A stretch of DNA of 64,000 nt from Daucus carota subsp. sativus. Lineage: Eukaryota; Streptophyta; Magnoliopsida; Apiales; Apiaceae. Location: NCBI RefSeq assembly GCF_001625215.2, contig NC_030386.2, forward strand, positions 22,600,545 through 22,664,544, written 5' to 3'. The notes under the pieces are model-generated. The model worked only from the letters and a program-made list of their open reading frames with translations, was not told where the DNA came from and searched no databases. Shown in pieces: positions 24,313-34,612 of this stretch. A program made the translations under genes and the position numbers. The stretch's first letter is position 1. Every line of letters begins with the position of its first letter.

Positions 24313-24870
24313 CTGTCTTGGTTCTGCAAGAGAATCAAAATTGAAGGAATAATTTCAAACTCCATTATTTACAAAAAAAAAAAAAAAAAAAGATTCCACA
24401 GTAGAACCACAACAACAATACAGCTAAAAACTAAAAATCAAAACAAACTGATTTTATTCTAGAACAAGAATAGCAGAAACTCCTCCCCTCCTCAACCATG
24501 ACTCTTTCCTCTTCTTCCTTCTCATGTTGAATCTCAACCAATGGCTGCTCTGGCAGCGTCTGAGTCACATTCTGATTAAACACTGCTAAATTAAATTCAC
24601 TGTCTTGGTTCTGCAAGAGAATCAAATTCAAGGAATAATTTCAAACTACATTATTTACAAAAAAAAAAAAAGATTCCATAGTAGAACCACAACAACAATA
24701 CAGCTAAACACTAAAAATCAAAACAAACTGATTTTATTCTAGAACAAGAATAGCAAAAACTCCACCCCTCCAAAACCATGACTCTCTCCTCTTCCTTCTC
24801 ATGTTGAATCTCAACCAATGGCTGCTCTGGCAGCGTCTGAATCACACTCTGATTAAACACTCCTAAATCA
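24313..24870. repeat. Tandem duplication of about 280 bp
   Basis: Unit 1 (about 24313-24592) and unit 2 (about 24596-24870) share CTGTCTTGGTTCTGCAAGAG, a poly-A tract, GATTCCAYAGTAGAACC, GATTTTATTCTAGAACAAGA and CAATGGCTGCTCTGGCAGCG. The differences are small indels and substitutions. The minus-strand reading of each unit (LVEIQHEKEEEERVMVEEG) is probably incidental. Confidence 0.8.
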
Positions 24871-25515
24871 GATAAAAAACGTGCTTACATGAAACGGCGA
24901 AGCAATGACCTTAACAAGAAGCGTCTTGACAAGTCACACCAAATATCATCACACTTGACTCATCCATAATTAATAAAACTTAGAATACAGAGCTATCAAT
25001 TAAAATATAATCAACGATACTGATTTATTATTAATAATGCAGATGGAGCATGACAAAATAATAATGATCTGGAAAATAGAACAAAACTGCTAGATGAAAC
25101 ATGAAGCATTTAAAAGGACAGTCCTTACGAAATTAGCAGACTGAAGAGAAAGAAAGGATACCGCCCCAAAAATGAAGTTCATTACCAAGAGTCTCGAATA
25201 TTGTTTCTGTAAGAGGTTTCACGTGCTTAACAATCTTCAAGACAATAACATATCTGCAGCATGCTCTACACTTTGCACCTGATTTTAGTTCTACCTGCAA
25301 CCTATATAGCTCAGGGGGTGAAAATAGGAGCTACTCTATTGCTTAGTAGTCTAGCTTTCATGTGTCACTGTTGCTAATAAGAAAAACAAACTACAACCTT
25401 AGAGGTCAGACTAATTGCAGAAGTGAGGCAGTAACAGCATCGCACTGAACTCATCAGGACATAAACATCCTGGCTGAACTCATAGGCTTAATATGGTATA
25501 GTATATTATGTTTAC

Positions 25516-25963
25516 CTTCACACTGGCATCACTGCATAGTTTGACTTCATCTTTAACACCTAGGCGGCACGGATCCTGTTCATGTATCAGAAAATTTAGG
25601 AGAAGATCAAGATACTGAAGGTTACGTAATAACGTTTGCTGAAGTGCATTTGGAGTGACATTCTTAGAGTTGGCAAAAGTCATGCAATAAAATGTATCTA
25701 ACAAGAGTAAACTATGTATATATATTAAAAAGGAGCTTGCACTTAATGCCCCCAAATAATGGAGATAGAACAGAAAACAACCCTAGTATCAGCTCAGAAA
25801 GTACCTTTATACCAACATAAGCATTCCATACAAGGTCATCTTCGGGTAAAACCCATTCTGCCATATGCTTTTCATCTTTCAGAACTTTGTCCATTTCGCA
25901 CTTCTTATATGCAATGACAACACATCGCAGGCTTTTTGCAGCCATATCTTCAACAACATTTTT
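25516..25963 (-). pseudogene. Captured plasma-membrane Ca2+-ATPase (ACA8/9/10-type) fragment, two exons
   Basis: On the minus strand, the exon from about 25963 to 25805 reads VVEDMAAKSLRCVVIAYKK, then WVLPEDDLVWNAYVGIK. The exon 25575-25516 reads DPCRLGVKDEVKLCSDASVKV. Joined, these are the segment of the P2B calcium pump cytoplasmic domain just before the TGDN hinge motif. Borders are AAG/GTAC, CAG/GATCC and AAG/GTAA. About 70 residues out of about 1,000 are present, so it cannot be a pump. Its orientation is opposite to the three plus-strand fragments, which suggests separate capture events. Confidence 0.85.
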
Positions 25964-27288
25964 TAAAAATCACTGCAATAGTAAATTATGGATATCGCGA
26001 TTCAAAATCTAGCGACTTCTATTAATTAAAATCCAGTTCTACTTAGCTTTTAAGTAAATATAAGACACCGGAAGAAATTTCTTAATTCTATCACCTTAAA
26101 TTGCAAATTTTTTAATTTAAACCATTAAAACATGGGATGAGTAATTACTTCATTGTCAATTAGTTGCAAGGAACGATCTGACTTAAGATATCTTTTGCAG
26201 GATCCTAGAACCATTTCTGCTGCTCCTTTCCAATGTATATGAACTTTTGAGTCTCTCTGCTATGATATAGAATAGAACTAACTAGATTAGTTTGCGCCTT
26301 AGACCTGTACATGACATTGTTGTATGTATTAGCGCCATCAATCCCAGTTAGCGCTCAAACCATATGTAAAAGAATTTTTTTCACCCTAATAGTTTTATAC
26401 AGAAGCCACTAATAGTGTAGTATTTTACTTTAACTACAAATAGCACAAATATGAATATACCATAGAATCAAAATAACATATCGTAAGCATTCAAGCACAA
26501 TTATATGATTCTATAACAGAATCACTAAATACAAACACGATCTTAACTAAAATCAACATTTATATTCATTCAACAATAGAATCGAAACTAAAAACAGTGT
26601 AATCATAATGCAATTAAATTATAATTTCTAGGTACGAAATCTATCAAGTGTCCAAACATAAAAAGTAGGCTCTCACATTTGCAGCCCTGTTTTTATTCTA
26701 CATTAGAACCATAAGTTGTACAGCCTAAAACAGGATATTAACAAATGAAAAAACGATTAATGCATATTGAATGTTTTGATTCTATAACAGAATCAAATAA
26801 AATACGTATTCTAAAAAAGAATATCTGTTAATCAAACTTTCAAATTGATGAACGTTCGCTAAATCGAACCTGACAACGACTGAAAAAACCACAGAGATGA
26901 ACTTGATTGGACAAACACTGAGTTGACTGGAGGAAGACGCCATCCTGTGTTTGCGATTATAATTGAATGATGAGAAACCGAACGCACCGCAGAGATTAAC
27001 AGGAGGGAGAGGTCCGGCAAGAGAGATTGGCTAGAGATATCGGTGAGAGAGAGGTTCAGTAAGAGAGATTAGCGAGAGAGATTCTGTACGTATCTATGAC
27101 CTATACACACAATGTCAAATTATTTTCCAATAAAATTTTAACTTCTATTTTATTTTGGTTTAATATTAGCCATAGGATGTTATTTAGATCTAACAGTTGA
27201 GATTAATTAAGGGGGTTCTCCAATGGGACTCCATATAAGATGGTTCTCCATGGAACAAAGCCATATATATATATATATATATATATAT

Positions 27289-28447
27289 GGGTAGGTTCAA
27301 ATTAGAACCTATATTAAAGTTAGAACTTAAACCTTATTTATATTCATTAGATTAGAATAGAATGGACGGTCCTGATGTAACAAGTATTTAAATATAGTAA
27401 TAATGAGTTGCATATCAATCATATTAATGATGACAGTAGTGAATGCACAGGTTGTATTTCATTCTATTCATATAAATAAAATCTTTAATTGTCTTTCATA
27501 ATTAATAATTTCAATTGTATTTTTCACTATATTAATATTTTGTACGAACATTCTTATAAAATATAAAAGTCCTGCAGCAGTATTAATACAACAGTCTAAT
27601 TAAATCATGTATAATATACACGTACTGCAACAATATTCTTTTTAATAAACAATTTTAATTGTATCTTTCATTATACTAATAATTTGTACGAACACTTTTA
27701 TAAAATATAAAATTTCTGTAGCAGTATCAATACAATAGTCTAATAAAATCATGTATAATATACACGTACTGCAACAATATTTTTCTTAACTAACAATTTT
27801 TTTTATTAACCAATATTTTATATGAAAATTATTATAAAATATAAAAGTTCTGTAGCGGTATCAGTACAATACCCTAATAAAATCATGTATAATATATAAT
27901 GTACTGTAACAATATTTTTAATTTTTTTAGGCCCACTGAAGAATAATAAACAATATACTGCAGTAGTCTTTTATACTGTTGTAGTATTTTAATTAACAAT
28001 TAAGACAATATATAATGTGCTGCATAAGTTTATTATATTTTACTATTTTTATTTTTTTAATGTCTTAAAAAATTGTTCACAATATCTCGTAGAGACATTT
28101 TGTTTCAAAACATGTATACAAAAATTTAAATTTAAATTGTATTATCCATTAGTATATATTAGAGGAAATATACTACATCGGTATATATTAAGAATGTAGA
28201 TAATTCTAAATATTTGTAATACATTATTTACAGAAAGTATTCAAATTTGTTTTAAAATATCATTTATTGTGCCTTCTTAAATATGTGTACTCTAATTTTA
28301 ATTTATTCTAATAAATAACATACCGTACAATAAAGTTAGAGTATAGATGTATAATACATAAGAGATCATTTAATGAGAGATCATTTAATGGTTAATACTA
28401 AGGTTCTAAAGTTCTAATTTTAATTGGTTCTATGTGCAACCCAACCC
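27289..28447. mobile_element. 1.16-kb TIR element (MITE-like), adjacent to the large TIR element
   Basis: The left end GGGTAGGTTCAAATTAGAACC, then AAAGTTAGAACTT, matches the inverted right end GGGTTGGGTTGCACATAGAACC, then AAAATTAGAACTT. Both flanks are AT repeats, so the duplication is not readable. No coding capacity. The interior is made largely of three tandem units. Confidence 0.7.
27540..27920. repeat. Three tandem units of about 140 bp
   Basis: Each unit has TTATAAAATATAAAA, CTGYAGCAGTAT, TCATGTATAATATA and ACTGCAACAATATT in the same order, with starts near 27545, 27690 and 27825. Units diverge by roughly 10-20 percent by eye. They lie inside the 1.16-kb element. Confidence 0.75.
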
Positions 28448-29136
28448 TATTTATATATATTATTACATTAGGCTGTTGGGTTGTGCAGTTTGACTCGTAC
28501 TAGTAATATGTTAAATTGCAACACGCACCGTCTCGTACAGTTTGTGAAATCTCAACCCATAACCGCACCATGAAAATTAAAAATCATGGTTTATGATGCA
28601 ATGAAAACGATTTATGCAGTTGAGCTGCTTTGTGACCACCTAACATAATTTGCCAGATATAAAATGGGACGCTGCATTTCATGCCTCTGGAAACTGAAAA
28701 GAAAAACACGGCAGATATGTAAAAGAAAAAGTTACTGCATTAATACTGTAAATTAAAGTGTTACAAAGGACATGAAATGAAGATTACACAGAGAAAGAGA
28801 CCCAAGGACTCTAAAACATTGATCCAACACTTTCACTGGGACCAAAACCTTCCTCTCCATCCACTCAAAAAAACCATTAATCCTCTGATTAAAAAAAGCT
28901 AAGTGAAGCCATGAGGTCATTACTTTACAAAAGGAGGGTAATTAACACAGTTAACTAGATAACTGCGAAAAAAGTCGTATGAAAAAACCCTCCTTAAAAA
29001 GGAACCTTATGGAAAATATGTGTCAAGCTTTATGCAGATGGTCTGAAATGGTGGAGAAGTATAGGCCTTGATCATCAGGAACATGTAAAAACAATTATTC
29101 AGGGAATCGGACGATAAATAACTGGCATTTTGGATA
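28448..29136. other. Spacer and probable 3' UTR of the bHLH gene
   Basis: 28480-28640 resembles a decayed hAT-type end (words such as CAACCCATAACCGCACCATG), but I could not pair it. 28730-29136 is the likely 3' untranslated region of the bHLH gene. No ORF was recognised. Confidence 0.4.
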
Positions 29137-30667
29137 CTAGGACATTATCTTCTTAAGAGCTACGAGTAAATCCTTTACAAGATCTTTTGCTGTCATTGTG
29201 AACTTTGCATCCATCTGCAAAATTTTACAAGACATGATTTCATGAGTTCTTCTGTAAATTATGAACTGAAGTTTCGCGGAAAAGAAAACTTTATAAGACA
29301 TGATTTCATGAGTTCAATTATAAATATGCACTGCACTTTCACATTTGTGAAGTTACCTGAGCAATAATGGTTATGTCAAGAGTGGATGCTCCAAAAGTCA
29401 TGGCAGTGCTATTGATGATCGAGAGTTGGAACTTCTCTATTTCAGCAAGGGTTTTTTCAATGACTCCTTTCCGTTTCTCACAGTGAATTCTTATTAGAAT
29501 ATCTCTGTCTGAGATTCTTACTTCAATTTCTGGCAGTGGCTCTTCAGCAGGAATGCCAGCTGCGTGATTATCTGAGGATGAATTGTTGGCAAAAGCAACT
29601 GATTCTGTGGACTTTCTCCGAGTCTGCTCCTCAAGGGCCTTCACTCTTTCCTGAAGTTGTTTCAAGTACTTGATAGCATCTCCTAGAACAGAAGCCTTGT
29701 CCATCTGTTGCAGGGCACGAACAATATCAGTATCTTGTAGCGAAATTCACCAACAAAAAGAATTGAATATATTACAATACAAACTAGTACCTTCTTCAAG
29801 CCAGGGACTAGAGCAGAGAGAGCAATGAACCTCTGACTAAGCTTTTCTCGCCTCTTCCTCTCAGCCATGATGTGATCCTGAGCCTGAGACAGCCGTGCAT
29901 TTGTGCTAATCCGTTTAGCACCTTGAGAGGATTTCAGCACATAATTCTGGTTCTCAAATGAACCCTGGGAGGTGATCACATCAGTACCTAAAGTAGTCGT
30001 GGTACTTCTAGAAGACAAAGCCTCTTCTTTCGGTTTCACAATGCCAATTTGATTATTGTAATTAGCATAACTAAATTGTTGCATGTTTGGTATATGATCA
30101 TTTGTTTCAGAACTCCAACTGTTGGTTTTCAGTTGTTTCATAGGCCTCTCGCTGATTGTGAAAGACGTTTCAGATGATGGTCTCATGTCATACATAGGTT
30201 GCGCAAAATTGCTGTGCAAATTCTCCCCAAATGCAGCTGCTAGCGACAGCGCGCTAAGCTCATCATAAGAACTCATCGGCCATTGATTATTAAAGAAAGA
30301 ATCATCCATTCCCTACAAGCATAAATCTTCTGTCAGATACACCAACTACTACCAGTGCTAACCTCTGCATTATGATCCTATAACATCTTTTATAGCTCAA
30401 TAGCTCATCCCCTTTCTACATTTTTTCGACAACATAAAACTAAAGATGATCACCCCAAAATTCTAAAGCAAACAAAAAAAAAACTATCAACTTTGAATCC
30501 TACATTTTAACCATCTTGAGATATTTTATACAGTAAAAACCCGAATACCGAATCAAACGAAATATAACACATTAAACCGTACTGGGAATCGAACCGAGCC
30601 GAACCGAGCATCCATAGAGTAGTAAACTTACCAATTCAGTAAGACCAGTGATTTGTGAGACTTCCAT
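29137..30667 (-). CDS. bHLH transcription factor, subgroup IVa (bHLH18/19/20/25-like)
   Basis: Four exons: 30667-30632, 30312-29791, 29704-29357 and 29214-29137. All have GT..AG borders and phase 0, giving 327 residues. Start chosen at MEVSQITGL because exon 1 splices in frame to GMDDSFFNNQWPM, the usual N-terminus of this subgroup. The basic region HIMAERKRREKLSQRF has His159, Glu163 and Arg167, the residues that read E-box/G-box CANNTG DNA. Helix 1 (IALSALVPGLKK), the loop and helix 2 (MDKASVLGDAIKYLKQLQERV) straddle the exon 2/3 border. The C-terminal 90 residues form the ACT-like dimerisation domain of this subgroup. Members act in defence-metabolite, ER-body and iron-related regulation; which one this is cannot be told here. 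A MITE lies about 600 bp upstream. Confidence 0.92.
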
Positions 30668-31281
30668 AACTTGACCCCCAAGTGTCCCTGATTGATTACC
30701 TGAAGATACACAAAGAAACAATATTATGATCCAGTGCTCTCAGCTTTGCAGACCAAAATTTGACAAACTTTGTAAGAGAGTTCAGAACTAACCTTGGTTT
30801 TAATTTGGTACGAGCAAAATGAAGAGAGATCCCTACAAATTTAGAAGACTTGTCCTTAACCTTTATAGAATATAGTCTACTTATAACACCACATGCTAGT
30901 CCATCCATCTCTCTGTACACGGGTATGTGAACTGGCCATAAAATACTAAACTATTCGAATCAATAATAAATCTCCCACAAATCTGAACATAAAATCTGTC
31001 AAAAAATCAAAGTAGGCAGCCTCAGAATAATCAAAATAAAAAGTTACATTTAAATAATTATTTTGCTGCCTAATCACAAATCACAAACTTTTTAGACTTT
31101 GTCTACCCGTTGAAATTCAAGACTTCCAATGAAAACTCCCTAACCAAAAGTCCCAGCCTGTCCTTTTTGTTAAATTGTCAAAAAATATAATGTCGCCATC
31201 AATAAATTTTTCCTGCATATTTAGCGGCAATATGATAGGCTATTAAATTGGGAGCCAGTGGGGGTGCTTGAGTATAATGAA

Positions 31282-31475
31282 AAATGCTAGGGACCCCAAA
31301 TATTTATCCCAAAATTTTTTCCCAAATGATGTGGCGAAATTTCATTGGTTGCATTCATTCCCATAATAATGAGGCCCCCCTGCAGATTCATCAATCATCC
31401 AATCAAATTTCGCCACTTGTTATCCACGTCATTTGGTAACAAATTTTGGGGAAAAAATTTGGGATCTCTAGCATT
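31282..31475. mobile_element. About 194-bp MITE upstream of the bHLH gene
   Basis: AATGCTAGGGACCCCAAAT at the left matches the inverted right end AATGCTAGAGATCCCAAAT. Further inside, CCCAAATGATGTGG matches ACCAAATGACGTGG, and GGCGAAATTTCATTGG matches GGCGAAATTTGATTGG, so most of the element is one imperfect hairpin. Flanks are GCTTGAGTATAAT (31266-31278) and GCTCGAGTATAAT (31476-31488), a 13-bp imperfect direct repeat that may be a duplication or chance. It contains ACGT and CCAAT boxes about 0.6-0.8 kb upstream of the bHLH start. Confidence 0.8.
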
Positions 31476-31489
31476 GCTCGAGTATAATT

Positions 31490-32882
31490 AACCTAATTAA
31501 TATAAAAAAGTTTAATTAATTGTTTGTCACTTAATCATTTGGGTTAGGAGTTGTTGATAATGGTATTTTTAGTTGATTCAAGCAGACAAGTTACATCAGC
31601 TGATATGAATGTCTGATGATGAGACTTGTGAATCCAACAATAATGTTTTTTTGTTGTTTTTTTATTAATTTTGATATTAATTTTTAATATTAAAAAAAGG
31701 AGTTACTTAAGAAAGTGGATTTGATCTTCTTTTTTATAGATTTGGGGGTTGGGGTGACTGTAACATGTTCTCAGCAACCTGTTATAGCAATATTTATCTT
31801 TTTAATATTTGTTTTTAATCTTTCAGTTTAAGTGTTAAACATCTCAGCTTACTTGAAATTTTAGCTTACTTTGAGGATTGGAAAGTGAATTAATTGTCCA
31901 GTGTTATTTTTTTTTTTTTTGGTATGATGGGTTATTTATAGTGGATTCAGACATTTGTACGTTTCTCACTTATATTAATGTAAATAAATAAATTTAAATA
32001 TACGAATGAGAGTGATCTCATGCACATTACAAATGTGACTGCGTATAAAAAAACTTCTCAGTTTTAACATGAATCCACATCATCTCTGACGTTAAACATT
32101 TCATTAGGACAGGTACTACCTAATCCCTAAATATTACTCGGTATTTCTTTTCATTTTTTATGGCAGGTACTAACAATAACATGCAGCAAGTGTCTTTCAA
32201 AAGAAAAAAAAAATGTAGCAAGTGACTAATATTCCACAAAGTTTAATCTCATTAACCCAAAATCCTAACTTAAATTTATTTTTCTATTATTCAAATTCGA
32301 CATCTTCAACACTACCTCAAATAATATAAAATAGTTATCTCATTGGTCTCTATATTCATACTAATTTAAATAATCAGATTATCTCATATTTTGTTACTTA
32401 TACAATTTCTTTTTTAGCAAAAAACATATAAAATGGAAATCATGTAAAATTTGCTTAATTTATAGGATGATGTACGTCAGTGGAGTTGGTTATACTGACC
32501 GTTATATTCTGAAAATATTATATTATTATTTTGAGTCACAAAAAATAAATTATTATTATCTTTTTCTCAGAATTTAATATATTTTTGTATATGATAAAAG
32601 GTGCTATGAAATTCCAACAATTCTCAGACAAAGTTTAACGAAACCGTAGGGTTCTCTCAATTTCAGCAAAAGAAATGCTTGTTGAGAGTTTTTGTTATAA
32701 TCTCTCTTGCTCTTTATGCTTTGCTCAGATATTCCGTAATTTTGGTAAAAATCCTATCTTTGACTCAAAACTCTTTTTTATTAAAGATGCTTTGTAAGAT
32801 ATCCGTAATTTTGATAAAATTCCTATCCGGAGTTTTATCAAAAGCCTACCGACCAGTTTCTTTTTACATTCAACTAAAAAGA
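31490..32882. other. AT-rich intergenic stretch, nothing recognised
   Basis: Contains poly-A/T runs (for example about 31906-31920) and short frames without family resemblance. No paired repeats were seen. Confidence 0.5.
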
Positions 32883-32884
32883 TA

Positions 32885-33068
32885 CTCCTTCCGTCCCACC
32901 AGGTTTTTTACAGTTTCTTTTTTTGGATGTCTCATCCAATTCTTTACATTCCAAAACTTACCAAAAATAGTCAATGGATCCCACCACTTCCCAACTTTTC
33001 CTCCTTTTTCACACTACTTTTACTCCCTGCCCAAACCAAAGGTAAAAAATTGGCTGGGACGGAGGGAG
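32885..33068. mobile_element. Stowaway MITE, 184 bp
   Basis: Ends are CTCCTTCCGTCCCA and TGGGACGGAGGGAG, the classic Stowaway/Tc1-mariner termini, flanked by the TA duplication (32883-32884, 33069-33070). One mismatch in the left arm. The overlapping ORF is an artefact. Confidence 0.95.
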
Positions 33069-33070
33069 TA

Positions 33071-33714
33071 ATAGCGAAACTTAATTTCATGTCTCACTAA
33101 TTGGACAAAGATAAAAAGAATTATGGGATAAACGACAAAAGACAGCATCAAATGTCCAAGAAATCAGGAATTAAGTCTTCGCTCACACGAGGAATAAAGT
33201 CAAAGGTAGGAAACTAGTGGAATAAAATGTGCGTATATGTGTAGGTTACCAGCCAAGCAGCCCGTACTTGACGCTTCACCTAAAAATGTTGAGCACTATT
33301 TGGTTCAAAGGAATTTAGGTGCTACCGTCCGTCTTTGAGGTTTGAATGGATTGAGAGTCATATACGTGTATAAACTTTTTATAATGGACATTTGTACATG
33401 TAGTCGCCAAGTTGGTTCTATTGAAAGCAAGTGCTTTGTTCTATTTCGGAGAACGAACATAAAATCTTGTTGTGTGATGATAGTAATTATATTTCATTCA
33501 ATAATATAATGTGTTCAATAAAAATATTATTATGAACATATGTTTTATTCATTTTCAAAGCTAATATGTCATATAAACAGATTTTTATCAGGCACGAGTA
33601 ATCGTACAGAATAAAATATATTATTTTATTTATTTTCAAATATCGGTTCTTCTAGTTTGTGTTCATAAACACGTGCGAAGAACTAAGTTGTGTGTCAAGT
33701 CATGGCGTTAACTA
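33071..33714. other. Intergenic spacer, nothing recognised
   Basis: AT-rich, no supported gene or paired repeat. Confidence 0.5.
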
Positions 33715-34497
33715 GGCCTGACGATCATGTCGTTTAGTGTTTTCGTGTTTTCAAAGTTGAAATCAAAAAAGACCTGAAATCATTTTTTCTCCATGTTTAC
33801 CAAACGAAATAAATTGGGTAAACATGAAACGAAACGAAAAGTACACGAAACTACTCATAATAATAATACCCATAGACACGAAACACACATGAAATATTGA
33901 TGAATACGTAAAACAAGTTCAAACCAGTGGCGGAGCCACATTGGGCCCAGGACCTGCCTGGGCTCCTCCTGAAATTCTTATAAATACTTGTTATATAATA
34001 TGTAAGCATAAGTGATATGTAGTTCAAGTGGTTTTACTTGGGGTATAATTTCCTCGAGAGGTGTGTTCGATTTCTTGTGGAGTCATTTTTTCCAGGAAAT
34101 TTTAATATGTTTTGGCCCACCCTGGTTTCAGTTAAATTTGATCCTCCCTGGTAATAATCTCTGGCTCCGCCACTGGTTCAAACATACAATTTCAAATTCA
34201 ACACAAGTCTTAATTCCTAAGTTTCCAACAAATAAATAGTTCAAAGTTGTCATGTTGCTTAAAGAAACATTAAGTATATATAAATATTATGATATATAAA
34301 AAATAAAAATTATATATAATATATTTTGTGTAGCCAAAGTGAAAACTCATATCCGATATAAAAATTATCATGTAATTTGATATTCATCTATTGTCATTTT
34401 TCGTGTATCAAAATACGTATTGAAAATCAAAATTCATAACCATCTTTTCGTGTCATTCCGTTTCGTTTTAACATGTCATATGTCATAGTGCCAGGCC
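33715..34497. mobile_element. Degenerate hAT-type element of the GGCCTGGCA family, host of a nested MITE
   Basis: The left end GGCCTGACGATCATGTCGTT matches the inverted right end GGCCTGGCACTATGACATAT in its first bases. Both ends are followed by AACGAAACG / TTTCGTGT words typical of this plant family. The 8-bp flanks (GTTAACTA and CAGCACTA) match only partly, so the element is old. A 251-bp hAT MITE is nested inside. Confidence 0.5.
33925..34175. mobile_element. hAT-type MITE, 251 bp, with intact 8-bp duplication
   Basis: Perfect terminal inverted repeats CAGTGGCGGAGCCA at 33925-33938 and complement at 34162-34175. Perfect target duplication GTTCAAAC at 33917-33924 and 34176-34183. Inserted in the older GGCCTGGCA-type element. 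Confidence 0.95.
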
Positions 34498-34612
34498 CAG
34501 CACTAGCCACCCTTCTCAGACTTTTTGTTGAAGTTGTCTTAAAATTTATACCAGATAAAAAAAATGTAAATACTAAGATAAATTTTTCACAAACAAAACT
34601 ATTAATTGTGAC

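Larger units (their letters stand above)
24093..26794. repeat. Right block of the 17-bp palindromic motif
   Basis: Clear copies start at 24093, 24167, 24244, 24320, 24392, 24607, 24672, 26507, 26694 and 26778 (for example GATTCTATTGTAGAACC, GATTCTACAACAGAATC). The ATPase fragment sits between the two clusters of this block. Consensus is the same as in the left block; the half-site TAGAAYC predominates on the plus strand in the left block, and here both strands are represented. Confidence 0.8.

Noticed and set aside
18488..26794. Idea that the regularly recurring palindromes are a CRISPR-like array
   Set aside because: Spacing is irregular, the intervening DNA is not unique spacers, and the setting is a plant transposon.
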